Assembly: GCF_002150035.1 (NCBI RefSeq)
Contig: NZ_NETS01000008.1
Location: 434,001 to 498,000, forward strand
DNA: 64,000 nt
Direction: 5' to 3'
Source: Leptospira venezuelensis
Lineage (GTDB): Bacteria > Spirochaetota > Leptospiria > Leptospirales > Leptospiraceae
Made by a program: the position numbers and the translations under genes. Every line of letters starts with the position of its first letter. Within the stretch, counting starts at the first letter, position 1. The notes under the pieces are model-generated. The model had not been told where the DNA came from. It searched no databases and saw nothing but the letters and a program-made list of their open reading frames with translations. Shown one piece after another: positions 40,208-49,000 of this stretch.

Positions 40208-40654
40208 TTAAATCACATTCTTACTTATATCCGAAGTCATGTTAAACAAAGAAGAGCAAGAAGGAAAACTTGGAAATATGAAAACATTTGTGACCCCAGC
40301 TTCTGCACAAGAGGATAGCATCACTTCTGCAAGACAAGTTTTCAGTGAATCAGAATCTAAATAAGCATACCTATTGTCACAACTCCTAAGCTCTCGAAAC
40401 TCATTGTAGTTACTGGAATAGAGATCATCAGATTGGCATTCGTCTCGCAAAAGGGTTGTTTGTCCCTTTAACAGGATATCATTTCTATATTTGGGACCGC
40501 AGGATATAGCCTTTACCAGAACTGCATTCTGGTATTCAGAAAGCGCACGGCTTCTTGGGATTTTATAACTAGTTAATTCATCTCTCGCTTTCCAGAGTGG
40601 ATCTATAATGCAACCATACAATAGGAGAGAGATTCCGATTAAAACAAATTTCAT
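40208..40654 (-). CDS. Small cysteine-rich lipoprotein (TIGR04452-like)
   Basis: A 148-residue lipoprotein with lipobox Cys15 (LLLYGC) and about eight further cysteines in the mature chain (for example SCDNRYAYLD, SLKTCLAEVMLSSC), which suggests disulphides in the periplasm or on the surface. The YLDSDSLKTCLAEV pattern resembles the Leptospira-restricted TIGR04452 lipoprotein family; I give that as a likely but unverified match. It lies 14 bases after the next lipoprotein gene upstream, so the two are probably co-transcribed. Confidence 0.65.
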   Translation of the reverse strand: MKFVLIGISLLLYGCIIDPLWKARDELTSYKIPRSRALSEYQNAVLVKAISCGPKYRNDILLKGQTTLLRDECQSDDLYSSNYNEFRELRSCDNRYAYLDSDSLKTCLAEVMLSSCAEAGVTNVFIFPSFPSCSSLFNMTSDISKNVI

Positions 40655-40668
40655 TTATTTAAACGTGA

Positions 40669-41292
40669 TTACTTCTTTGACGAAGAAACATTATATTTAA
40701 CATCTGCCGCTTGATAATCCCCACCTATTGCGAATGGAGTTAGAGCGGTTATTATTGCTAACCCATCAATATACGAATCATCTAAGACTCGAAATGATAT
40801 ACGATGAATTTCCTTGCTACGAAAAACAAGTCCTCGGCAATTGTATCGAATAAAACTGACACTCCCTTCCAATGCGATGCCTTTTAGCTTACAATTTTCT
40901 TTATCTAAGGTTTTATTATATTCATTAGAAAAATACGCTACTGCCCAGGAGCTACGATCATAAGCAGGTCCTTTTGCCCAGAAAATCATTTTACCATAGG
41001 AATATCCTCCCTCTGGAAGAACCAAACGCATCGGTTCATTAGTCTTAATTGGATAATAACGAACTACGGGATCAACTTCACAATTTTCTTCTAAGTTCTG
41101 CTCATTCCTGCCTAGACAAAACTTAATTAGATTCATTTCATCGTATTCAGGCATTAACGAATTATCTAAACTAATTTCCAGAACGACTTCCCTGCCAGGT
41201 GTAATTGAAGGCATTTGTTTTATGTAGGGATCTCTATTACAGGACCAAAATATGAAAAATATCACGATAAAGGATTTCTCGAAGGTCCTCAT
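40669..41292 (-). CDS. Hypothetical lipoprotein
   Basis: A 207-residue protein with a lipobox at Cys18 (FIFWSC). The mature part is beta-rich with four spaced cysteines and no recognised domain. Its start overlaps the end of the upstream lipoprotein gene by four bases (ATGA), so the two are translationally coupled and probably act together in the envelope. Confidence 0.65.
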   Translation of the reverse strand: MRTFEKSFIVIFFIFWSCNRDPYIKQMPSITPGREVVLEISLDNSLMPEYDEMNLIKFCLGRNEQNLEENCEVDPVVRYYPIKTNEPMRLVLPEGGYSYGKMIFWAKGPAYDRSSWAVAYFSNEYNKTLDKENCKLKGIALEGSVSFIRYNCRGLVFRSKEIHRISFRVLDDSYIDGLAIITALTPFAIGGDYQAADVKYNVSSSKK

Positions 41293-41960
41293 TTCATACT
41301 CCTCTCAATAGCTTCTTTCAAAGGAACTACTGCAAACCCTACGCGGTCGTTGCCTCGATAAATCAATACTTCCATTTCTTCTGGAGAGCCGAATGCTTTA
41401 TTTATAGAAGGCAGTGATACATTAGTTGTCTTAGATGCCATCGGAGAATTAACATACTCGATATCATTTATTCTAAGAATTAGCGTCAACCCATTGATAT
41501 CGGTGTCTTTTAGTTTGCTCTGACTTATAACTATTTCTCGATTATAGATCTCATCAAAACTTGGGTTCCATGTCCGAAAGGGAATTGTAAATATGCATTC
41601 AAAAAATGCCCCCACGTAAAACCCTAAGCTTAACGAAGCCCTCCCATAACCACGCCCGGTGTATCGTTTAAAAATTTCAGAATATTCAACCTTATAAATC
41701 TTTTTAACAGTTTCCTTTTCTAAAACTTTGTCTAAGTTTTCTTCAACTATCCCGCCATCAAAAGACAAATGTAGCATCTTATCTTTAAATTCATACGTGA
41801 TTTTATACTGCTCTGATGATCTCGTAAACTTTTCAGATTTTAAAATCTCTTTTCTTAATATTTTCTTTCCGGATTCGCTTACGGTCAAGCAACCACTCAA
41901 TGCGGAAATGATAATGAAGATTCTACCAAGAGCCAAAATTAAAGAAGAAGCTCGAATCAT
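41289..41960 (-). CDS. Hypothetical lipoprotein
   Basis: A 223-residue protein with a lipoprotein signal and lipobox at Cys24 (ALSGC). A short hydrophobic stretch in the middle (LSLGFYVGAFFECIFTI) could be a membrane segment or buried strand. No recognised domain. Coupled by a four-base overlap to the next lipoprotein gene and 18 bases after the di-haem peroxidase. Confidence 0.62.
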   Translation of the reverse strand: MIRASSLILALGRIFIIISALSGCLTVSESGKKILRKEILKSEKFTRSSEQYKITYEFKDKMLHLSFDGGIVEENLDKVLEKETVKKIYKVEYSEIFKRYTGRGYGRASLSLGFYVGAFFECIFTIPFRTWNPSFDEIYNREIVISQSKLKDTDINGLTLILRINDIEYVNSPMASKTTNVSLPSINKAFGSPEEMEVLIYRGNDRVGFAVVPLKEAIERSMK

Positions 41961-41978
41961 TTTATAACCACATTTCTT

Positions 41979-42974
41979 TTAATTTTGGAGATCGGGAGAG
42001 TCGGAAAGAGCTTTTAGAAATGTGACCAAAGACTCCACTTCGCTTACTGAAAAGTTTTTTCCTAACTGATAATAACCCATTAGTCGGACTGCATCTTCTA
42101 AAGTTTGAACACTCCCATCATGAAAGTAGGGTCCAGTCAGTGAAATATTTCTCAAGGATGGAACTTTAAAATAATATTGGTCCTGTGGTCTTTTGGTTAC
42201 ATTATAACGTCCCTTATCAGAGCCTTTATTGTAAGGATGAGCAGTTCCAATTTTTCTAAATGAATTACCGCCGAGAAGGGGACCATTATGACATGTAATA
42301 CATCCTTGCGAGAGAAAGAGAGATAAGCCGTCCTGCTCCTGTTCTGTCAGAACTTTTCTATTCCCACTTAAATATTCATCAAATCGGCTTCCCTTCGTGA
42401 CCAATGTCCTTAGATAAGCAGACAGAGCAACTGTGACCGTTGAAATGCTTATCTTTCTTTTTTCTCTCGGAAACAGTCTTTCGAAATCCAAAGTGTATTC
42501 TTTATCATAAGAAATTCGAGACTCTAACTCTTTCTCAGAAGACAGTTTCATTTCTCCGCTATTGAATAAATGGTCCTTAATCAATTCATTGTAATTATTA
42601 AATTTTCCATCACGATAAAGAGCAAATTGGAACGCAGAATTAATGATTGAAGGAGTATTTCTTTGAGTCCGCTTGCCTTTTACGCCGATAGACAAAGCAG
42701 TATTATCTGCTCCTGCCTTATCATTTGTAACAGGGTGGCAAGAGTTGCATGATATCGAACCATCCAAAGACAGGCGATTGTCGTTATAAAGCCTCTGCCC
42801 CAACGAAATAAGCTCGGGAGTATCCGAGTTACTACCTGGAACTTTATTCGGAATTGTTCGAAATATCTTCGTAGCATCTTCCCAAATTCTATCACTCTTT
42901 TTAGAGGAGTTACATGAAAGAAGTAAAACTGAAATGATTAGAAAACTGGAAGTCAAAGAATAATTATAAAGCAA
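41979..42974 (-). CDS. MauG-type di-haem cytochrome c peroxidase lipoprotein
   Basis: About 331 residues from a TTG start at 42974, chosen because AAGGA stands seven bases before it. A longer ATG frame from 43052 would overlap the upstream gene by 68 bases and spoil the signal peptide. With this start the lipobox is Cys21 (SVLLLSC). Two c-haem sites, CNSCH (about 76-80) and CITCH (about 225-229), define the bacterial CCP/MauG family, which reduces H2O2 or modifies a partner protein. It would sit lipid-anchored in the periplasm. Confidence 0.85.
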   Translation of the reverse strand: MLYNYSLTSSFLIISVLLLSCNSSKKSDRIWEDATKIFRTIPNKVPGSNSDTPELISLGQRLYNDNRLSLDGSISCNSCHPVTNDKAGADNTALSIGVKGKRTQRNTPSIINSAFQFALYRDGKFNNYNELIKDHLFNSGEMKLSSEKELESRISYDKEYTLDFERLFPREKRKISISTVTVALSAYLRTLVTKGSRFDEYLSGNRKVLTEQEQDGLSLFLSQGCITCHNGPLLGGNSFRKIGTAHPYNKGSDKGRYNVTKRPQDQYYFKVPSLRNISLTGPYFHDGSVQTLEDAVRLMGYYQLGKNFSVSEVESLVTFLKALSDSPDLQN

Positions 42975-42984
42975 GACGATATCC

Positions 42985-43662
42985 TTATTTAGCTTTTTTC
43001 TCAAATTTAAAATATAGCTTAGTAATAATGAACAGAATGATGAGATTAACAAAAGTTAATAACCCCTGCAAAGAAAGCGACCAAGACAAATAGTTAGAGG
43101 TTATGCTACCAAATGAATTCTCAGTTGTTCTTTCTTTTGGAACACTTATTTCATTATTTCGAAAGGTATTTGAAACTTCTGATAATAAATTAGAAATAGA
43201 ATTTGCTTCAGGAGATCCTGAAACTATAAAATAAAAGTTATTTTGACCCTTACTTGTTTCTCCCGACTTAACAGCAGATTCTACTTTCGGTGGTTTAAGA
43301 GAATTTTTTGACTGCAAATCCTTTAAATCTTTACCGCTTAATTCCGCCAATCTCTTCCTAACGATTGGATGACTAGGCCAGCTAATGGAAGCCAACGAAT
43401 AGTATTCGTGAGCAGTTCTATATTTTTGATCTCCATACGCTTCGTTAGCAAGGGCAATCCAGATTTCCGTTTGGTATAAGGCTAATGTCGGATCATCTGG
43501 ATGATCCTCGGAAAGATTCTTAATTTGTTCTTGAGCTTCCTTATAGTTTCCTTTTGAAATTAACGCTTTAATTTCTGGAAAATTATTTTGTTCAGAAAAT
43601 AAAGAAACGCTGCATACCGTTATAAAGAACAGAAGCGTCCATTTACTAAATTTCATTTTCAT
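42985..43662 (-). CDS. TPR protein with signal peptide and C-terminal membrane anchor
   Basis: A 225-residue protein: signal peptide (about 1-23, ending LFS), TPR-like helices (about 30-110, including LISKGNYKEAQEQIKNL), a polar linker, and a C-terminal hydrophobic segment (about 198-216) followed by basic residues. The layout resembles BatE-like envelope TPR proteins. It lies ten bases before the peroxidase start and 40 after the Kelch gene stop. Confidence 0.65.
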   Translation of the reverse strand: MKMKFSKWTLLFFITVCSVSLFSEQNNFPEIKALISKGNYKEAQEQIKNLSEDHPDDPTLALYQTEIWIALANEAYGDQKYRTAHEYYSLASISWPSHPIVRKRLAELSGKDLKDLQSKNSLKPPKVESAVKSGETSKGQNNFYFIVSGSPEANSISNLLSEVSNTFRNNEISVPKERTTENSFGSITSNYLSWSLSLQGLLTFVNLIILFIITKLYFKFEKKAK

Positions 43663-43702
43663 ATTTCCTTTTTTCCAAAGCCATTTTGGCGATGGAAGAA
43701 TA

Positions 43703-45106
43703 CTATCGACTTAGAATTACAGACCGATGACCATACCGAGCGACTGGCATTGAATTCCTAGCTGTCCAAGTCCCGGTAGTACTCCCCATCGAGATAGAGT
43801 ATACTAGATCCAGTGGGACATACACAGTCTTAGATCCACCAAATACATACACACTTCTTGTATCGTAAGAAAATTCAACCGAAGGAGCATATACAGGATT
43901 TGGCATTACGCTCCCGGTAGTAATGGATTTATTTGATCCGATTGTATAGATTTCGAATTCGGTGGACGGAAGAATAGCATTTGGAGGCTCGTTCACATTG
44001 TTTAATGTGCTACCTCCGACAGTGACTACTGCTGGAAAATCCGATGGATTCAGATCTGAAGGAAGCGGTCTATAGCAGGCGGAACCTGCTCCAAACTTGC
44101 TAAGGTTAAACGCTGATTCTGCCCCAGTTGTAGTATTTGAGGAAGGAATATACGCATCTCCAGTATTCTGAACATTACCGGAATAATTCCTTCCTGTGCT
44201 ATAAAAGATGATTCCATCAATCGAACAAGCATTCATATCAGATCTTGCGAGTATCGGAGATGACGAACTGATCATTTGCCAAGTACCTGAAGCCCCAATC
44301 CCCGGAGTAAATTTGTAAACTTTATTTGCCGGAGGAGCAGACATCGCCACTCCGATTGTTCCGCCCAATAAGTAGATACTTGATCCGACACTAGCTATAG
44401 AAGAACCGACCAATGCTTGTGGCATAGAGGAGAGAGTTTTCCAGCTATTAGCAAATGGATCATACTCTTCAACTGTGGTTAGAAGTGTCGTTAAGGAAGT
44501 ATCCATTCCACCGATCACATATATTTTATTGTTTAGAGAAACGATATTTGCGTAGGCTCGTGGAGTCGGAATGTTCGTGATCTTTTCATACCATAAATCG
44601 GTTACCGGATCATATAAGTCGATTTGCGCTACTGCCGCTAAACTATCTCCTAACCCACCGACAACTATAATTCCTCTTTTTAATATCTGTGACAAATCCG
44701 GTTGCGATTCAAAGGATTGCATTCCAGACATAGCCATTCCGGTATCGTGCTCGCAAACTACTTGAAACTTAATATTTGTGTTTCCGGAAAGATTTTTTAA
44801 TTCTACTAAATGTTTCCTTCCATCTACTAAGCTTACTGCTATATTTTCAGTTCCTGTAGAAGGACCGTAACTTACAAAGCCTTTAGCTATAGTAGAGCAG
44901 CTCCAACTTAGGGTCGCTGAATTAGAAGTCAGATTACTAATCGCCCAACCCTGAACTTTAAGCGATGACAATTCAGATCCGGATTCGAGTGGAGTTTGAT
45001 CACATGAGAGGAAGGAGCAGAACAAAAACGAAAAGAAGAAGATTTCAGTAAGTTTTCTTTCAATTACTTTGATAATTGAATAGGAAGTATTTTCTTTTAA
45101 ATTCAT
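43703..45106 (-). CDS. Kelch-repeat lipoprotein
   Basis: A 467-residue protein with lipobox Cys35 (CSFLSC). A fibronectin-III-like domain (about 50-130, SNSATLSWSCSTIAKGFVSY) precedes a six-bladed Kelch propeller (about 145-467). The repeats carry the GG pattern, e.g. KIYVIGGMDTSLTTLLTT, SIYLLGGTIGV and SVYVFGGSK. Kelch propellers bind proteins or sugars, so it is probably a surface-exposed adhesin or scaffold. It overlaps the upstream barrel gene by four bases. Confidence 0.85.
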   Translation of the reverse strand: MNLKENTSYSIIKVIERKLTEIFFFSFLFCSFLSCDQTPLESGSELSSLKVQGWAISNLTSNSATLSWSCSTIAKGFVSYGPSTGTENIAVSLVDGRKHLVELKNLSGNTNIKFQVVCEHDTGMAMSGMQSFESQPDLSQILKRGIIVVGGLGDSLAAVAQIDLYDPVTDLWYEKITNIPTPRAYANIVSLNNKIYVIGGMDTSLTTLLTTVEEYDPFANSWKTLSSMPQALVGSSIASVGSSIYLLGGTIGVAMSAPPANKVYKFTPGIGASGTWQMISSSSPILARSDMNACSIDGIIFYSTGRNYSGNVQNTGDAYIPSSNTTTGAESAFNLSKFGAGSACYRPLPSDLNPSDFPAVVTVGGSTLNNVNEPPNAILPSTEFEIYTIGSNKSITTGSVMPNPVYAPSVEFSYDTRSVYVFGGSKTVYVPLDLVYSISMGSTTGTWTARNSMPVARYGHRSVILSR

Positions 45107-45975
45107 ATACGGAAACCCGCCATAATCTGTAGTCCAGTCATATCAAAGGAATAATGCCGCTCTTGAATATGTGTCGTATACCATCCTACTCTTAACTGAA
45201 AATTATCATATTTTAATCCCTGCCAGCCTGCTTCAAAATTTAATGCTGGATTAACACCTGCTCTGGTAACGCCCTTTCCGGTAAACTGGTCATAAGACAA
45301 ACCACCGCCGACAATCGCATAGAAATCCAAAATTTCCGATTTCTTATAATCATACTTAGCGTATAAAAAATTATTAAAGAAAGAATAATTAGAGTCTGGA
45401 CGATTTGATATCAGATATTCCCCTCGATATCCTACGAGCCAGCGAGTGTTTAATTTAAACGAATGCGGCTCGGCTGCCCATGATCCTCCAAACGAATAAG
45501 GGTTTTTTCCACCGATAGACTCGCCATTAACTAAAGCTAAAGCTCCAATTCCGATGAAAGACTTATTTGCGGTAGCATCTGTCTGTAAATAATTAGCATC
45601 AAATTTTATTTCTTCACCGGCTGGCTCAGAGGATGATATTTTCGATTTTTCTAAAGTAAGAAATCCAATATCTGTTTTTACAGTGTACGTATTTGCATCT
45701 TCTTCCGCGATCAATCCGCGAATTGTGCTGTTATCCTTCATTTTGAAATTTCTATATTTGAAGGAGATATGCTTTCCAGAGATTTTGAGATTTACGGACT
45801 GGATTTCTGATTTTGGAACTACATACCTATCATTTTTCCACTGCAAAGTTAGATCCTTTTCAGTTTCAGAAATGTAATCGCAAATAAAGACCTCACCTGT
45901 TTTTAATATAAGCTCCATTGAACTAAGGAAACTTAATGGAATAAAAATTGTTACAATTATGATTAATCTTTTCAT
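45103..45975 (-). CDS. Outer-membrane beta-barrel protein
   Basis: A 290-residue exported protein with a signal peptide (about 1-18), a beta-rich N-terminal domain of about 110 residues (KTGEVFICDYISETEKDLTL and similar repeats), and a C-terminal part of alternating amphipathic strands. It ends in an aromatic-hydrophobic C-terminus (IMAGFRI), as expected for an outer-membrane barrel. It lies 81 bases after the giant RHS gene and overlaps the Kelch lipoprotein gene, so it may help place those surface proteins. Confidence 0.7.
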   Translation of the reverse strand: MKRLIIIVTIFIPLSFLSSMELILKTGEVFICDYISETEKDLTLQWKNDRYVVPKSEIQSVNLKISGKHISFKYRNFKMKDNSTIRGLIAEEDANTYTVKTDIGFLTLEKSKISSSEPAGEEIKFDANYLQTDATANKSFIGIGALALVNGESIGGKNPYSFGGSWAAEPHSFKLNTRWLVGYRGEYLISNRPDSNYSFFNNFLYAKYDYKKSEILDFYAIVGGGLSYDQFTGKGVTRAGVNPALNFEAGWQGLKYDNFQLRVGWYTTHIQERHYSFDMTGLQIMAGFRI

Positions 45976-46056
45976 TTATTATAGACTAGCTTAAATAATA
46001 TCGACCAGAAGCTAGGAAAGCTAGACTTCTGGTTCGCAACCTTCCTCAGCGTTTAC

Positions 46057-49000
46057 CTATTCCCCCTCTTTTTCTGGAAAAAGTTCTTCTTTAAATTTAT
46101 CGAATGAAACATTGTTCTCTAGAATTTTAGCAGGACCAATGCCCGAAAAAGCACTGAAGAGAATTGGCAAGGAATGTGGAATTGGCTTTTCGATCAAAGT
46201 AGTGTGAAACTCAGTTGGGTCACGTAAAGTATCATCAGTAATCCCACCATCTTCGTCCGGAGATGCTTCAAACTCGAATAATTCTCGCATATCTCTGAAA
46301 ATAGAATAAGCAGTAGCTGAATATTCTCCAATTTTCTGTCCTCTTTCAGCTCCTTTCTTATCCCATTTATTCAATCCGTGATCATATCCTCCAATTAATC
46401 TTCCTGCTCCAGAAGCGAGCATTTGTAATTGGAAATTATATATAACTGCATCCCGAACTTCATCTTGAACTACATTTAGCATCCCATATTCTAAAGACTC
46501 GAAAATCCTCTCGCTAACAAACTCAAGACGTTCCATAACAGTAGCGGCTTCACTCAACTCTGTAAAAGCTGCAATTCCAATCGCATAACCTGCAACTCCA
46601 ATCTGGACGGCTAAAACAATAGCTTCGATCGTTTGCATTCTTTGAAGCTCTCTTCTTGCTGCTTTTTCAGCCTGCTTCCTCTGCCATTGTAAGAACATTA
46701 AAGTTAATATCGGGTTCTCTTCATATGCCGCTTCGATGATCGCCTCTTGCATGGATTTTGATATTCTGTCCATGAGCTGGCTTCCTGATAAGTGACCACC
46801 GATATCTGTATGGCTCATCGGATTCCCATTTACATACATGTATTGGTCGCTTCCCATAGGAGCACCTGTGATCCTGTCGTCAGGTGTTATGAACCGACCT
46901 GTAAAGGAATCGTAGTATCTGAAACCGAAATAATATAAACCGGATTCGGAATCGTCTTCTTGCTCCGTATATTTGAATCGGAACATATCCGGACCAGTCG
47001 AGTTACTAGCATCTATTTTGCCGTAAGCATCATAGACAATATTCACTTTCCCGCTTAGATCGCCTCCATTAGCTGCGTTACCGTTCGAATCCGTAACCAT
47101 AACTACGTTACCCAAGTGGTCAGGGTGAAACCAGTAGATCCCTTGTACAGGGCTACCACTTGCACCAGAAGGATCAGGAGGAGTATCACCTCCTCCGTGG
47201 TTTCCGAGACCCGGAGTTTGCCCGTTAATCCCGATAGCGATGTCTGCCCAAGGTGGATCACCGCTTTTATTAGGAACAAGAACTCCACATCCTCCGAAGC
47301 CAAAAACAGATAAGAAAACAAAAGAAACTATTAAGATTGGATTTATAGTATAAACCGTTAAGCCGAAGCCACTTAGACGCTTTCTTATGAAAAGCCGATT
47401 TGTTTTGTACTGATAAAGAGAAAACGATAGGATCGCTAATAGTATTACAGTAAATAGACTTACTTGAAGTCGTGTGGAAATCCTATTTCCTTCTAATAAG
47501 AACTGAAGCGATGCCCAGCTTATTCCGCTTCCCAAAAACTTTGCCTTTTCCAATACGAAGGCATTCAAGAATCGAGTTAAAAACCCAACTCCCGACTTAC
47601 TAATAACTTCACTCAAAGATACCCTTTGCAAATCATTTGCGCCGGTTGTATCAGCACTCGCAACAGGTAATAAAACTGCATTTGAACGAGAAAACTGAGA
47701 GACTAATTCGTCTTTATAGCCTCTTACATAAATTGTATGTTGATCGGGCTGAGAAGGTCTTTGAAGAATTTCATATGCCTTATCAAATTCGTATACTTTA
47801 CTTCCGTCAGGAAGAATCTTTTTGGCTCTGGTTCCTGAAGATCTATAAATATACTTACTAGTTGTTCCACCAACCGCATCAATCTCGGAGAGTCTTCCCA
47901 AACTATCATAAAGGAAAGTGTCCCCATTTCTATTGATCATGTTTCCGGATGCATCGTAAGAATAATTATAAGTATTCGTTACTCCATTTTCAGTAACAGT
48001 GGCACTGGTCACTGCACTATAATGCTGCCCGTCCGTATAAGAAAGAGAAACTCCGGCATTTTGAGTCATCCTTCCAGTATCATCATACTGATAGTTGTTA
48101 ATCTGACCGTCTAAGAGGCGATAGGAACTTACTAACCGATCCAACCCATCGTAGGTGAACGATCGACTATATACAGGAGTAACTCCGTCAACGATGCTCG
48201 TAACATTTCCATTACCGTCGTAGCCAAGTGAAATATTCTGCTCTACTCCTGTTCCAGTACCATTAGTCGTATAGTTTGTCACTCGTTGGAAAATAGGATC
48301 AACGTATATTTGAGTTTGGACATTATTCCCAGTAGTTCGAGTAAATGCATACTGATTAGATCCTACAGCAAGTCCATAAGTTACTAACGGATAATTTGTA
48401 CTTTGTTTATCAAAGCTATCCATTGTAATCTCACCAAGATAACCCGCGTTAGAGTAGAAAGCATGAGTTTGGGTTCCGTCAGGATAGGTAAGATGTTTCA
48501 AACGCTTTAAAGCATCAAAATCATATTGAAATTTGACCGCCATAGAAGCATCACCCGAATTGATTCCCGTTTGATCTGGGTAATATATTTTCTCAGAAAT
48601 ATTTCCTCTTTGATCATACTTAACTGCAACGGCTCCGGAGTCGTCCCAAGAACTTGTTAGCTGATTCGCAAACCCACCTTGGTCATAGTAGAATTCAATA
48701 TCTTTCTCACCATCAGGTCTTGCTATTTTAATAATCCTTCCTAATGAATCTGCGAAGTATTGAACTGTTTTCCCTCGACTATCAGTTTGTGACCAAGACT
48801 GATTAACATCATCATAATTAAAAACTATTGTCCCAGAATTCTGGCTTGTTTGACTCAATTTCCGACCGAGCAAATCATAAGTATACCCGGTAGTTAAAGT
48901 ACTTGCCCCACCTGCAATGGTGTTCTTTACTTTCCCACTCGGGAAATAAGTATATTGTGTCGTGTTCGTGACGGCAGCACCGTCTCCTCCATTTCCAGTT

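Noticed and set aside
42975..43052. ATG start for the di-haem peroxidase at 43052
   Set aside because: It overlaps the upstream gene by 68 bases and gives a basic, broken signal. The TTG at 42974 has a good ribosome site and a clean lipobox.
47103..47321. Frameshift or separate gene inside the RHS protein at the hydrophobic insert
   Set aside because: The main frame is uninterrupted through the insert and resumes with normal RHS core sequence, so the helices are part of the same protein.
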